Program-made: the position numbers and the translations under genes
From: Myroides sp. 1354
Lineage (GTDB): Bacteria > Bacteroidota > Bacteroidia > Flavobacteriales > Flavobacteriaceae
Assembly: GCF_030324495.1 (NCBI RefSeq)
Contig: NZ_JACAGN010000007.1
Span: 62,001 to 126,000, forward strand
Direction of reading: 5' to 3'
Length of the DNA: 64,000 nucleotides
Notes under the pieces: model-generated
What the model was told of the DNA's origin: nothing
Database searches by the model: none
The model's input: only the letters and a program-made list of their open reading frames with translations
Shown here: positions 25,874 through 34,233 of the stretch, one piece after another
Layout of the letters: every line of letters begins with the position of its first letter
How positions within the stretch are numbered: the stretch's first letter is position 1

Positions 25874-25987
25874 TTATTCTCGATTAACTGTACTTATATA
25901 ACTCAAAATTTGATACAAGCCTTGAAACGGTTTTCCTTTTTCTACTTGTATGATATAGTCAACGCCTAATCTAACTTTGATTAACAT
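25874..25987 (-). CDS. Possible 37-residue peptide or gene remnant
   Basis: An ATG at 25987 opens a 37-codon frame (MLIKVRLGVDYIIQVEKGKP at the start, ending SYISTVNRE) that stops 23 bp before the hypothetical gene at 25850. The composition is protein-like and it could be a leader, a genuine small protein or a decayed fragment. No family recognised. Confidence 0.3.
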   Translation of the reverse strand: MLIKVRLGVDYIIQVEKGKPFQGLYQILSYISTVNRE

Positions 25988-26131
25988 AAATCAATACGGA
26001 TTAAACCAACTAAATTAACCATTTCAAACTAAAATTTGATAAAAAACAGAAGAACAAAAACTACATTTACGCACTTTTTTCTCTTTCCCTCTCCTTAGAC
26101 ATTTGTCCTAGACCTCCAAAAAAATAATACC

Positions 26132-26139
26132 TACCTTTG
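26132..26139 (+). promoter_or_regulatory. -7 box of the EamA transporter gene
   Basis: TACCTTTG fits TAnnTTTG and lies 20 bp before the ATG. The closest TTTG (26102-26105) is 26 bp upstream of it. Confidence 0.55.
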
Positions 26140-26158
26140 CGCGGTTAAAATTTGAGCA

Positions 26159-27130
26159 ATGAAAGAACAAAATTTGATAAAAGGTGTATTTTTAGTAGCC
26201 ATTGGGGCTTCAAGCTTTGGAATGTTGGCATCCTTTGTAAAATTGGCGTATTCGCATGGATATACGACAGCCGAGGTAACTTTATCTCAAGTATTACTAG
26301 GGCTAATTGGTATGTTTATCATCAACCTAATTCGCAAAAAGCAACCCAATGAATTAACAGCAACGAAGAAAGACATCCGCAACCTTGTTTTAGCGGGTAC
26401 TTCTATGGGATTCACTTCTGTATTATACTATATGGCAGTGAGTTATATTGATGCATCTATTGCCGTTGTGTTATTAATGCAATCGGTGTGGATTGGCGTA
26501 GTGATCGAAAGTGTGGTAACCAAACAATTTCCAAGCTTACTTAAAATCATCGCTGTTGCTCTAATCTTATTTGGAACCGTATTAGCAACCAATGTATTAG
26601 CCAACGAAATTGAGCTGGATTACAGAGGTGTAATTTTCGGTTTCCTTGCTTCTTGTTCTTTTGCAACAACCATGTTTGCTTCTAATATCGTAGCCAATCA
26701 CCTTGCTGCGCCAAAACGCAGTTTATTCATGCTTTGTGGAGCAACAACCATTGTATTGATTTTTTGCTTTATTACACAAATAGGACCAAATAATTCCAAT
26801 ACCATGCTATCATTTTATCAGCTATTTACAGACAATACAGTAGGGATTCGCGATTTCGATTGGAGCATTTTCTACTCTTGGGGATTGTTATTAGCTCTTT
26901 TTGGTACCATCCTTCCTCCTATTTTCTTAAATATGGGATTCCCACATACGGGAGTTGGACTGGGAAGTATTGTCGCTTCAATTGAACTACCCGTATCCGT
27001 TACCGTTGCTTTTATGGTGCTACAAGAACAAGTCGTTTTGATTCAATGGTTGGGTATTCTACTGATTTTAAGTGCTATTTTCTTAATGAATAGTCGATTA
27101 ATCTTCAAGAAAAAACAAACAGTTGCCTAG
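26159..27130 (+). CDS. EamA/DMT family transporter
   Basis: A 323-residue membrane protein with ten predicted helices in two EamA repeats: the first begins KGVFLVAIGASSFGMLASFVKLA (about 8-30) and ends before residue 150, the second begins YRGVIFGFLASCSFATTMFAS. Each repeat closes with the family's short proline/glycine helix (VLLMQSVWIGVVIE; GVGLGSIVASIELPVSVTVAFMVLQEQ). These exporters move amino acids or other metabolites out of the cytoplasm; the substrate cannot be read from sequence. It is a single-gene unit with a terminator at 27157. Confidence 0.9.
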   Translation: MKEQNLIKGVFLVAIGASSFGMLASFVKLAYSHGYTTAEVTLSQVLLGLIGMFIINLIRKKQPNELTATKKDIRNLVLAGTSMGFTSVLYYMAVSYIDASIAVVLLMQSVWIGVVIESVVTKQFPSLLKIIAVALILFGTVLATNVLANEIELDYRGVIFGFLASCSFATTMFASNIVANHLAAPKRSLFMLCGATTIVLIFCFITQIGPNNSNTMLSFYQLFTDNTVGIRDFDWSIFYSWGLLLALFGTILPPIFLNMGFPHTGVGLGSIVASIELPVSVTVAFMVLQEQVVLIQWLGILLILSAIFLMNSRLIFKKKQTVA

Positions 27131-27156
27131 TTGTTTACAACTGAAAAAAATAAACT

Positions 27157-27191
27157 AAAAGTCTTTGTATTTGATACAAAGACTTTTTTTA
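27157..27191 (+). terminator. Terminator of the EamA transporter gene
   Basis: AAAAGTCTTTGTAT (27157-27170) pairs with ATACAAAGACTTTT (27174-27187) across a 3-nt loop, with more T behind it. Confidence 0.85.
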
Positions 27192-27288
27192 TGCTTTATA
27201 CTGAAATATGCTACATTCACTAAAAGTAGTGATGTTGTTTTTCTGCGGTTTTATCTACATTTGTTGTACAATAAAAACACACAGGAAG

Positions 27289-29898
27289 ATGTATAAAAAA
27301 TTATTACCTATTGCCTTGTTATTTTCTTCTGCTATCTACAGTCAGACAGCAAAAGATACTTTGTGGGTAAATACTTATGATGAAGTAACGACAAAAGCGT
27401 TGGCTTCTTCATTTAGACTTTCAAAACCATCAAAAAAGAGTGGTTTAGAAGAGATTACAACCTACAATAAAGACACAAAAGCCATTGAAATTAAAGGTTT
27501 AGGAAGTATTGATAGTCAAAAAACAATTACATACGACGGAAAAGTAACCTATTACAATGCAGATGGATCGATTAATTTCGATATGTTTTTTGAGCAAGGA
27601 AACGCAATAAAAATTACGTCTACCGACCCATTTACACAAGAAGACTACACCCTAACCTATGAAAATGGTTATCCGTATGATGGAACTATGGTGCAATTGT
27701 ACAAAAACGCTTATTTCTACTATGTAATTAGCGAGGGGGTTTATGTGTCTTATATCTATGTAAACAAAGATAATGCGGATGAAAAATACCTTTTCACCTT
27801 TGATGAAGACAACAATATCATCGATGAACAATTCATCAATGCCAAAGGAGAAATTGTTTATTCTGCTACTTATGAAGGAGGTGCTGTTCAAAACGGAACT
27901 TCGATTGTTTTAGATTATGATACCTTCCGTCCTAGTTCTACTAGTACTTATGTGAATGGAGTAAATACAGAGTCGGTTTTTTACTTTAAATCGGGACAAA
28001 TAAAATACAAAACAACAGCTACTGCAACCAAAACGACCACGGTTTTCTATGATGATAAAGGAAAAGTATTGGGTACGTATAAGGCAGATTTAGATGAATA
28101 TGGATCAGAATCCAATCAAGAGGGGATTTACTTATTCTACAATGAATATTCAGAAACTCCAGATACTCCAACAAGTCAATCAGAATACAAAAAAGGAAGT
28201 TTGGTAAAGGAAACTATTTTCTATGACCAACCGACTGCTTTCGTTCCCAAATCGATTAAATTCTATAAAGGGGATTATTACCTTGAAAAAATTGAATACT
28301 TCCATGCGGATGGAAGCAAAAAAGGAGAGTTAATCTACAATGAAGATGGTTATACCCCTCAAAACGGAGTTGCTTATGATGACGATTCTGTTACGACTTA
28401 TAAGGATGGTATTCTAGTAGCAAAGAAATCGTTTTACGCTACAGGTGAACTTTTTGAAGATGCAACGGAATTAACATCTACCTATTACAACAAAAAAGGT
28501 GCTGTTATTGGTAAGTTACAGTCTAAAAAAGGAACTTATGGCTATACAGAGCCTTTTACTGGGGATTTTATTACGTTGACTAATGATGAAATTGGCTCAA
28601 AAATAAAATACGAATTAGGTCAAAGTGTTTATTCTGCTACATATGAAGCTTATCCTTCTTATGACAGCAAACCCATCTTAAGAGAGGAAGTTTTCACTCC
28701 GTTGAATGGAACGCCTAAACGCATTTACTATACAAGACAAGGGAAAAAAAGCAGAGAAGAGTTATTCAGCAAAAACTATTATGACGAAAACATTTTAAAA
28801 GTCACTTACTTTGATGCAAAAGGAAAAGTAACGGGTGTTTTTGACAATATCGAAAAAGAAGGAACCCAATATACTTTCTTCGACAATGATGTAATTGAAT
28901 CTACAAGCACGTACAGCAAAGGAGAATTGATTTACAAAAAAGAATACGCGAATAAAAATGGTTCGTATAGCACGGAAATCGATCCGTATTTAGCTTCTGA
29001 AATCAACTACAACAAAGAGGGTGTTTTCTATGATATGGAGGGGAATGTAATCGCTAAAGCTTCGTATAAAGCTGGAAAACCTTATACTGGAACGGTTAGC
29101 ATTTACGACGGATATTCCACTACAATCTCTTCTTATGAAAAAGGATTAAAAGAAGGTGTTGAAACCTTCAAAAGTGACTATGCTGATTATGTAGCAACGA
29201 AAACCTACTACAAAGCAGGGCAGATTGTAAAAGAAGAAAACTATCTAGACAACTACTTGCAATCGTCTAAACTGTATAAAGATGGAGAATTAAACGGTCC
29301 TACTACTTTTTACGATGAGGAAGGTGAAGTAATCGCTACCTTAGAATACAAAGACGGGTATGCACATCAGGGAACTAACATTGCCTATGGATATGAAAGC
29401 AATGCATACACAACCTACGAAAACGGTTTAATTACTTATGAAAAAACAGTAAGTACTTATACAGGTTTATTACTTTCAGAAGAAAAAATGCTTGCTGATG
29501 GATCGACGCAAAAAAGCATCTATGATGAAAACGAAGCATTGATTTATCAATATGGTATGAAAGATTACGCTTTACACGGTACGTGTATCTATTACGAAAA
29601 AGGTAAAGCAAAGTACAAAAGTACCTTTGACGAAGGCCGTCTTGTAGAGGGAACTGTTGCCCTAAAATCATGGGGAGATACTTATAGCTATTACGATTAT
29701 GATGAGAGTTCTTACTTTGTATGCACCCTTCAAAAGAGCTCGATGACCATCCAACGTTTAGCAAAAGATACTAATAAAGTTATTTTTGAGTTAACGAGTA
29801 AACTTAAAAAAGGCAAAATGGAAGACAATCCCATTTTCCAAAATAAAATTGACAGTACTACGCTGTATCCTAGCACAGATAGTAGTTACGCTTATTAA
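27289..29898 (+). CDS. Exported MORN_2/YwqK-like repeat protein
   Basis: An 869-residue protein with a signal peptide MYKKLLPIALLFSSAIYSQ, so I start it at the ATG at 27289 rather than at 27208. The whole mature part is made of 20-40-residue units of the MORN_2/YwqK type: a YYNADG or FYDEKG turn, then a strand and a K-G/A-x-P-x-G-T turn (for example YDMEGNVIAKASYKAGKPYTG and YDEEGEVIATLEYKDGYAHQGT). The repeats run almost without break, ending in a smaller domain (KSWGDTYSYYDYDESSYFV). YwqK-type proteins are antitoxin-like or cell-surface factors; no function is shown here. It is alone and has a strong terminator. Confidence 0.82.
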   Translation: MYKKLLPIALLFSSAIYSQTAKDTLWVNTYDEVTTKALASSFRLSKPSKKSGLEEITTYNKDTKAIEIKGLGSIDSQKTITYDGKVTYYNADGSINFDMFFEQGNAIKITSTDPFTQEDYTLTYENGYPYDGTMVQLYKNAYFYYVISEGVYVSYIYVNKDNADEKYLFTFDEDNNIIDEQFINAKGEIVYSATYEGGAVQNGTSIVLDYDTFRPSSTSTYVNGVNTESVFYFKSGQIKYKTTATATKTTTVFYDDKGKVLGTYKADLDEYGSESNQEGIYLFYNEYSETPDTPTSQSEYKKGSLVKETIFYDQPTAFVPKSIKFYKGDYYLEKIEYFHADGSKKGELIYNEDGYTPQNGVAYDDDSVTTYKDGILVAKKSFYATGELFEDATELTSTYYNKKGAVIGKLQSKKGTYGYTEPFTGDFITLTNDEIGSKIKYELGQSVYSATYEAYPSYDSKPILREEVFTPLNGTPKRIYYTRQGKKSREELFSKNYYDENILKVTYFDAKGKVTGVFDNIEKEGTQYTFFDNDVIESTSTYSKGELIYKKEYANKNGSYSTEIDPYLASEINYNKEGVFYDMEGNVIAKASYKAGKPYTGTVSIYDGYSTTISSYEKGLKEGVETFKSDYADYVATKTYYKAGQIVKEENYLDNYLQSSKLYKDGELNGPTTFYDEEGEVIATLEYKDGYAHQGTNIAYGYESNAYTTYENGLITYEKTVSTYTGLLLSEEKMLADGSTQKSIYDENEALIYQYGMKDYALHGTCIYYEKGKAKYKSTFDEGRLVEGTVALKSWGDTYSYYDYDESSYFVCTLQKSSMTIQRLAKDTNKVIFELTSKLKKGKMEDNPIFQNKIDSTTLYPSTDSSYAY

Positions 29899-29903
29899 AA
29901 CAC

Positions 29904-29932
29904 AAAGGTCATCCCGAGGGATGACCTTTTTT
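29904..29932. terminator. Terminator between the MORN gene and the acyltransferase gene
   Basis: AAAGGTCATCCC (29904-29915) pairs with GGGATGACCTTT (29918-29929) with a minimal loop and T behind; it separates two convergent genes. Confidence 0.8.
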
Positions 29933-29936
29933 TATG

Positions 29937-30767
29937 CTAAAAATTCTTGGATGAATTGTAATACCCATAGGTTCTTTTCTCATCTAATTCTTTTTGTTCC
30001 TCTACGAATTCTTGTGGAAGAACTTTTAAGAAAGATGGATGTTGTTCAATCGCCATTTCGATTTGTTCTACAATTTGATCAATGCTATCGTTTTCATAAT
30101 CAATTTGCAAGGGCTCTTTAATCACCATCGACTGCAAAATTCCTTTCTTCTTCAGGTGCAACCCTTTTTTGTCAAATGATCGTCTAAAACCGTCAATAAC
30201 AATTGGCACGACAATCGGTTTGTAATTTTTGATGATATGTGCCGTTCCCTTTCGAATGGGTTTAAATGATTTTGTTGTTCCTTGCGGGAAAGTAATCACC
30301 CAACCGTCATCTAACGCAATTTTGATATTTTCTACTTGATCTTGGTTGACTTCTTTTTTCTCTTCTATATCTACGCCTTGACTTCTCCAAGTACGATCGA
30401 CTTTTACTGCTCCAACATAAGCCATAATACGCGGTAAAATACCTGATTTCATTGTTTCCGCTGCCGCAACATAGTAGAGATTCAACTTGGGTTTCCAGAT
30501 ATACATGATATTCTTAATCGAATTATCACGTCCTTTCAAACTGGCGTTAAACACGTGATACATCGCTACCACATCCGCAAAATAGGTTTGATGGTTGGAT
30601 ATAAACAATACATTTTTATCGGGTAAACGGCGTAAAATATCGGAACCTTCGATTTGTAAGTCGTTAAATCCTCTATAACGTTGATGGGTTAAAAATCCAA
30701 ACGTTCTAATGATCCATTTTTTTAGCCATAAAATATGTCCAAACGGATTTCTCTTAAATAATCCCAT
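29937..30767 (-). CDS. Lysophospholipid acyltransferase family protein (PlsC-like)
   Basis: A 276-residue membrane-associated acyltransferase that would move an acyl chain to a lysophospholipid or a related acceptor. The catalytic motif I reads NHQTYFADV, where His and Asp are separated by five residues; the family's usual spacing is four (HX4D). Motif III is FPQGTTKS in place of FPEGTR, and a basic RRSFDKKGLHLKKKG segment follows. The N-terminal hydrophobic stretch HILWLKKWIIRTFGF anchors it to the membrane. Both catalytic variants are read directly from the sequence. Confidence 0.85.
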   Translation of the reverse strand: MGLFKRNPFGHILWLKKWIIRTFGFLTHQRYRGFNDLQIEGSDILRRLPDKNVLFISNHQTYFADVVAMYHVFNASLKGRDNSIKNIMYIWKPKLNLYYVAAAETMKSGILPRIMAYVGAVKVDRTWRSQGVDIEEKKEVNQDQVENIKIALDDGWVITFPQGTTKSFKPIRKGTAHIIKNYKPIVVPIVIDGFRRSFDKKGLHLKKKGILQSMVIKEPLQIDYENDSIDQIVEQIEMAIEQHPSFLKVLPQEFVEEQKELDEKRTYGYYNSSKNF

Positions 30768-30846
30768 ACTCCTTCATCCTGATTTAATGAACCGCAAATT
30801 TAATGCTTTTACTTCTTTTAATAGGTTAAAATTTGCTAATTGCGTT

Positions 30847-31497
30847 TTACTTTGCTGTTTTTAATGCTTTTTTCAAGGTTTCTTTGAGCTCACTCAACAT
30901 CATAGCCGTGGCTCCCCAAATCGTATAGTCGTTGTAAATAAAGGCCGGTACCTGCGTCCAAGAAGCATAGCTCGTCTTCATTTGAACCTCTTGTACCAAT
31001 TGATCTTGCAATAAAATATCCAAAGGCAATTCAATGATATTAGCTACCTCGAAGGCATCTGGGGTAAAAGACAGCTCTTTTTTAGAAATCCCCAAATAGG
31101 GTTGCACGTAGAAATTACTAGGAGGAATATAAATTTTTGTATAAGGTTGAATAATTTGTATGTCTTTATCTACAATTCCCACTTCTTCTTGTGTTTCGCG
31201 CAAGGCTGTATGTTGTAAATCGACATCTTCTTGCTCGTACTTTCCACCTGGAAACCCAACTTGACCAGAATGCACCCCTTTATACGTTGCCCGTTCAATC
31301 AGAAGTACATGTGTTTTTTGTCCTTTGGGATACAACAACATCATCACAGCAGATTCTCTAGGATTGCGCATTACAAAATCATCTGCATACAAATAGGGGA
31401 TCCTTTCTACGGGGATCATCAATCGATGCGCATCAATACCCACTGGGGTTGCACCTTTAATTTGTTCGATCTTATGCAAAAAAGAATCAAATGTCAT
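30847..31497 (-). CDS. Nudix CoA pyrophosphatase
   Basis: A 216-residue Nudix hydrolase. The Nudix box spans GGKYEQEDVDLQHTALRE then TQEEVGI (about residues 86-111), with the FPGG preceding it and the CoA-type UPF0035 region immediately before (QKTHVLLIERATYKGVHSGQV). The family hydrolyses coenzyme A to 4'-phosphopantetheine and 3',5'-ADP. Length is typical. It lies alone, 80 bp from the acyltransferase gene, and is divergent from the DUF4268 gene. Confidence 0.9.
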   Translation of the reverse strand: MTFDSFLHKIEQIKGATPVGIDAHRLMIPVERIPYLYADDFVMRNPRESAVMMLLYPKGQKTHVLLIERATYKGVHSGQVGFPGGKYEQEDVDLQHTALRETQEEVGIVDKDIQIIQPYTKIYIPPSNFYVQPYLGISKKELSFTPDAFEVANIIELPLDILLQDQLVQEVQMKTSYASWTQVPAFIYNDYTIWGATAMMLSELKETLKKALKTAK

Positions 31498-31548
31498 AGA
31501 TTTGCTTTATCAAATTAACATGTACCTAAATTTACGACTTTATCAATC

Positions 31549-31992
31549 ATGTATAGTAAAGAAGATGCTAAAAGAATAAAAAAAGAATTTTGGATTCAAT
31601 TCGCCGCTGAATATCCAAGAAAATGGTTGTTGCACAATACGAAAATCAAGGATGTTTCTTTTAAATTCTACGCGGACAATAAAAAAGCAGAAGTATTGCT
31701 CGATATTGAACCCAAAGATGAGGAAAAGAGAACCATCTATTATGAGAAAGTTGAATCGCTTAAAACGATTCTACTCGAAGAACATCTGCCTGATGCGATA
31801 TTTGAACGCCAATACTACCTGGAAAATGGAAAATTAATCAGTCGTATTTGGGTAACGATGGACGGTGTTTCTATTAATAATCCAAATACTTGGCCCAAGA
31901 TTTATGATTTTTTCAACGAAAAAATGACAGCTTTTGAAATTTTCTTCTACGAATACGAAGATTATATCCGAGATTTAGAAATAAATACTTAA
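31549..31992 (+). CDS. DUF4268 protein
   Basis: A 147-residue soluble protein matching DUF4268 by pattern: start KEDAKRIKKEFWIQFAAEYP, basic RKWLLHNTKIKDVSFKFYADNKKAEVLLDI, then ISRIWVTMDGVSINNPNTWPKIYDFFNEKMTAFE near the end. The fold resembles restriction-like/DUF-type nucleases but no catalytic residues are clear. It is 39 bp before the outer membrane protein gene on the same strand; function unknown. Confidence 0.75.
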   Translation: MYSKEDAKRIKKEFWIQFAAEYPRKWLLHNTKIKDVSFKFYADNKKAEVLLDIEPKDEEKRTIYYEKVESLKTILLEEHLPDAIFERQYYLENGKLISRIWVTMDGVSINNPNTWPKIYDFFNEKMTAFEIFFYEYEDYIRDLEINT

Positions 31993-32031
31993 CTTTTCCG
32001 TTACAATAATCTAGTTCGATTGAAAAACTCC

Positions 32032-33900
32032 ATGTTCCGATTTATCTCTTTTTTAATTTTCGCTTGTCTTCTGGTGCCATTCACTTTTGCACAGGTTAGA
32101 CCTATTCTAAAAGTAGATACTGTAGTTCCAAAATTTGATCACGTTGATTTTAAGAAACTACCTTTTCAAGTAGAAAAAGACACTACGCAAATTTTCTCTA
32201 ACCTAAAAGAAAAGAACAAAGGCAGTAAGGTGGGTCGTTTATTCAATCGATTGGTATACAAAAGCAACAAGCGCTTAGTTGCCCATGCGCCTGAGGTTCA
32301 AGTGAACAGACACTTGGATCAAGGAGAAGGAAAGATTATTCGAAACATCAATATTACTACGTTAGATCCCTTTGGTTATTCGGAAAAAGACACCCTTAAA
32401 AAACCGACAAAAGCATTGGAAATATGGGGGAATCGCGCGCATTTGAAAACAAAGAAGTTTACGATACGCAATTTTTTACTCTTTGAGGAAGGAGATGTCT
32501 TTGACTCCTTAAAAGTCAAAGAATCGGAACGTTTAATTCGTACACAACGCTATGTTCGTCGCGTAATGATCACGGCTATTCCTACTTCATCTCCTGATTC
32601 GGTCGATATTGCTATTCGAGAATTGGATTCTTGGACAATTTATCCCAGTGGTTCTATCTCTACTTCTTCTATGCGGGTGAAATTAACGGATCGCAACTTC
32701 GGTGGTTTTGGACATGATGTAACCGTGCAATACATTACGCGTTTCAAGGAGAATAAACAAGGGGCTTATTTTAGCTATTCAGTAAACAACATTCAAAATA
32801 CCTTTATTCGTTCCAATATCTTGTTCAATCAAGATGCTTGGGGCAACTATGTCAAAGGAGTATCCCTCAACCGTCCTTTCTATTCTCCCTATGCGAAATG
32901 GGCAGGAGGTGTGAGTGCACAACAGCGCTTCAGACGTGATTCACTCCCTGATCAGAACATGAAATACAGCTTGGAGTCTGTCAAGTACAACACCTATGAT
33001 TATTGGGCAGGATATTCTATTCCTGTATTTGCCAAGAGTCCTATCATTACCAATTTGCGTACTTCGCTTCGCTTTGTCAAAGAGAACTACCATACAACTC
33101 CAGGTAAAGAATATGATCCTTACGATTATTACCGTGATCAGCGTTTATATTTAGCCTCTGTGAGTTTAAGTTCAACCAATTATATTCAAGATCGATTTAT
33201 CTTCAACTACGACATCATTGAGGACGTTCAAGTTGGAAAAATATTAGCCTTGACTGGCGGAATGCGCGATAAATACAACAAAAGGCGCGCTTATTTCGGT
33301 GCGCGATTTGCCATGGGTGGTTATACCAAATTGGGCTATTTTGCAGGTAATATCGAATGGGGAAGTCACTTTCACGGTGGAAAAACAGAACAAGCAGCCT
33401 TTCGTTTAGAAGGAACCTATTTTACCCGATTATTCGTCTTAGGGGATTGGAGATTTCGACATTTCTTCGTTCCTCAATTAGTCATTGGATCACATCGTTA
33501 TGACCACATTGGAGATGAACTCAAAATAGAAGGTATTATTCAAGGAATACGCGCTCAAAAAATCACGGGAACTAAACGTCTTTCCTTAGCTTATCAATGG
33601 CAATCTTATGCCCCTTATGAATGGAAAGGATTCCGATTCAACCCGTATTTTAGCTTTGAAGGAGCCTTTATTGGAGATAGTAGCAATCGCCTACTCGACC
33701 CTAAACTTTACTCTCGCTTTAGCTTAGGTTTAGTAGCTAATAACGATTATCTCGTATTTAGTAAAGTAACGGTTTCTTTGGTGTATTATCCAACAATGCC
33801 CGATTCTGGAAATAGCGTGTTCAGAGCCAATTCCGTACAATACAATATGGATTTACCTAACTTTAATTACGACAGACCGCAAACGGTTTCGTATTATTAG
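32032..33900 (+). CDS. BamA/TamA-like outer membrane protein
   Basis: A 622-residue exported protein with signal peptide MFRFISFLIFACLLVPFTFAQ. About residues 85-210 hold a POTRA-like section (KFTIRNFLLFEEGDVFDSLKVKESERLIRTQRYVRRVMITA, then DSVDIAIRELDSWTIYP), followed by a beta barrel built of many alternating strands and closing in an aromatic end (PQTVSYY). The pattern is that of the Omp85 superfamily in Bacteroidota. It may insert or export partner proteins, but no specific substrate is visible. The ATG at 32032 is preferred to a TTG 12 bp upstream. Confidence 0.8.
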   Translation: MFRFISFLIFACLLVPFTFAQVRPILKVDTVVPKFDHVDFKKLPFQVEKDTTQIFSNLKEKNKGSKVGRLFNRLVYKSNKRLVAHAPEVQVNRHLDQGEGKIIRNINITTLDPFGYSEKDTLKKPTKALEIWGNRAHLKTKKFTIRNFLLFEEGDVFDSLKVKESERLIRTQRYVRRVMITAIPTSSPDSVDIAIRELDSWTIYPSGSISTSSMRVKLTDRNFGGFGHDVTVQYITRFKENKQGAYFSYSVNNIQNTFIRSNILFNQDAWGNYVKGVSLNRPFYSPYAKWAGGVSAQQRFRRDSLPDQNMKYSLESVKYNTYDYWAGYSIPVFAKSPIITNLRTSLRFVKENYHTTPGKEYDPYDYYRDQRLYLASVSLSSTNYIQDRFIFNYDIIEDVQVGKILALTGGMRDKYNKRRAYFGARFAMGGYTKLGYFAGNIEWGSHFHGGKTEQAAFRLEGTYFTRLFVLGDWRFRHFFVPQLVIGSHRYDHIGDELKIEGIIQGIRAQKITGTKRLSLAYQWQSYAPYEWKGFRFNPYFSFEGAFIGDSSNRLLDPKLYSRFSLGLVANNDYLVFSKVTVSLVYYPTMPDSGNSVFRANSVQYNMDLPNFNYDRPQTVSYY

Positions 33901-33980
33901 AGAGGGGAAAGAAGAAAGAGGAAAGGGGGTGAATTTTTCAATAGTTAGAAATGTTTGCTTTTTTATGAGGTTTGTGAGGT

Positions 33981-34015
33981 TTGCTCTTTGTTCTTTGCTC
34001 TTTGTTCTTTGTTCT
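33981..34015. repeat. Heptanucleotide repeat TTG(C/T)TCT x5
   Basis: Five tandem units of 7 bp that alternate C and T at the fourth base (TTGCTCT, TTGTTCT, TTGCTCT, TTGTTCT, TTGTTCT). It lies in the gap between two convergent genes and recalls the GAGAGAA heptamer at 12294-12321. Confidence 0.75.
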
Positions 34016-34146
34016 TTATGATGTTTGTGTTTCTGTATATTTTCATTTAAAAATGGCCAATCCTATTTAGGAACGTTCATTCTTTGTGTTTTTGTGTCAA
34101 TTTTTCATGAGTTTTTATTTCCCAAACTCAAAGCGGCACAAAAAAC

Positions 34147-34176
34147 AAAAAACCACCCATTTAGAGGTGGTTTTTT
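34147..34176. terminator. Bidirectional terminator
   Basis: AAAAAACCACC (34147-34157) pairs with GGTGGTTTTTT (34166-34176). A and T runs on the two sides let it act for either of the convergent genes. Confidence 0.75.
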
Positions 34177-34233
34177 GTTTTTATTATCTTATTCTTTTAT
34201 CTGGAAAATTTACTCCTTTCCTCTTTCCTCTCT

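Larger units (their letters stand above)
25851..26158. other. 308-bp intergenic region
   Basis: It holds the 37-codon frame at 25874-25987, then AT-rich sequence, and a -7 box TACCTTTG at 26132-26139 for the EamA transporter. I see no RNA gene or hairpin in the rest. Confidence 0.5.
33901..34233. other. 333-bp intergenic region with purine-rich and heptamer repeats
   Basis: No gene is supported. Stop codons at both edges (33900 plus strand, 34234 minus strand) are each followed by the same purine-rich start TTAGAGAGnGGAAAG, forming an inverted pair. A (TTGYTCT)x5 heptamer tract runs at 33981-34015, and a terminator lies at 34147-34176. Reported small frames across here are low-complexity artefacts. 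Confidence 0.6.
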
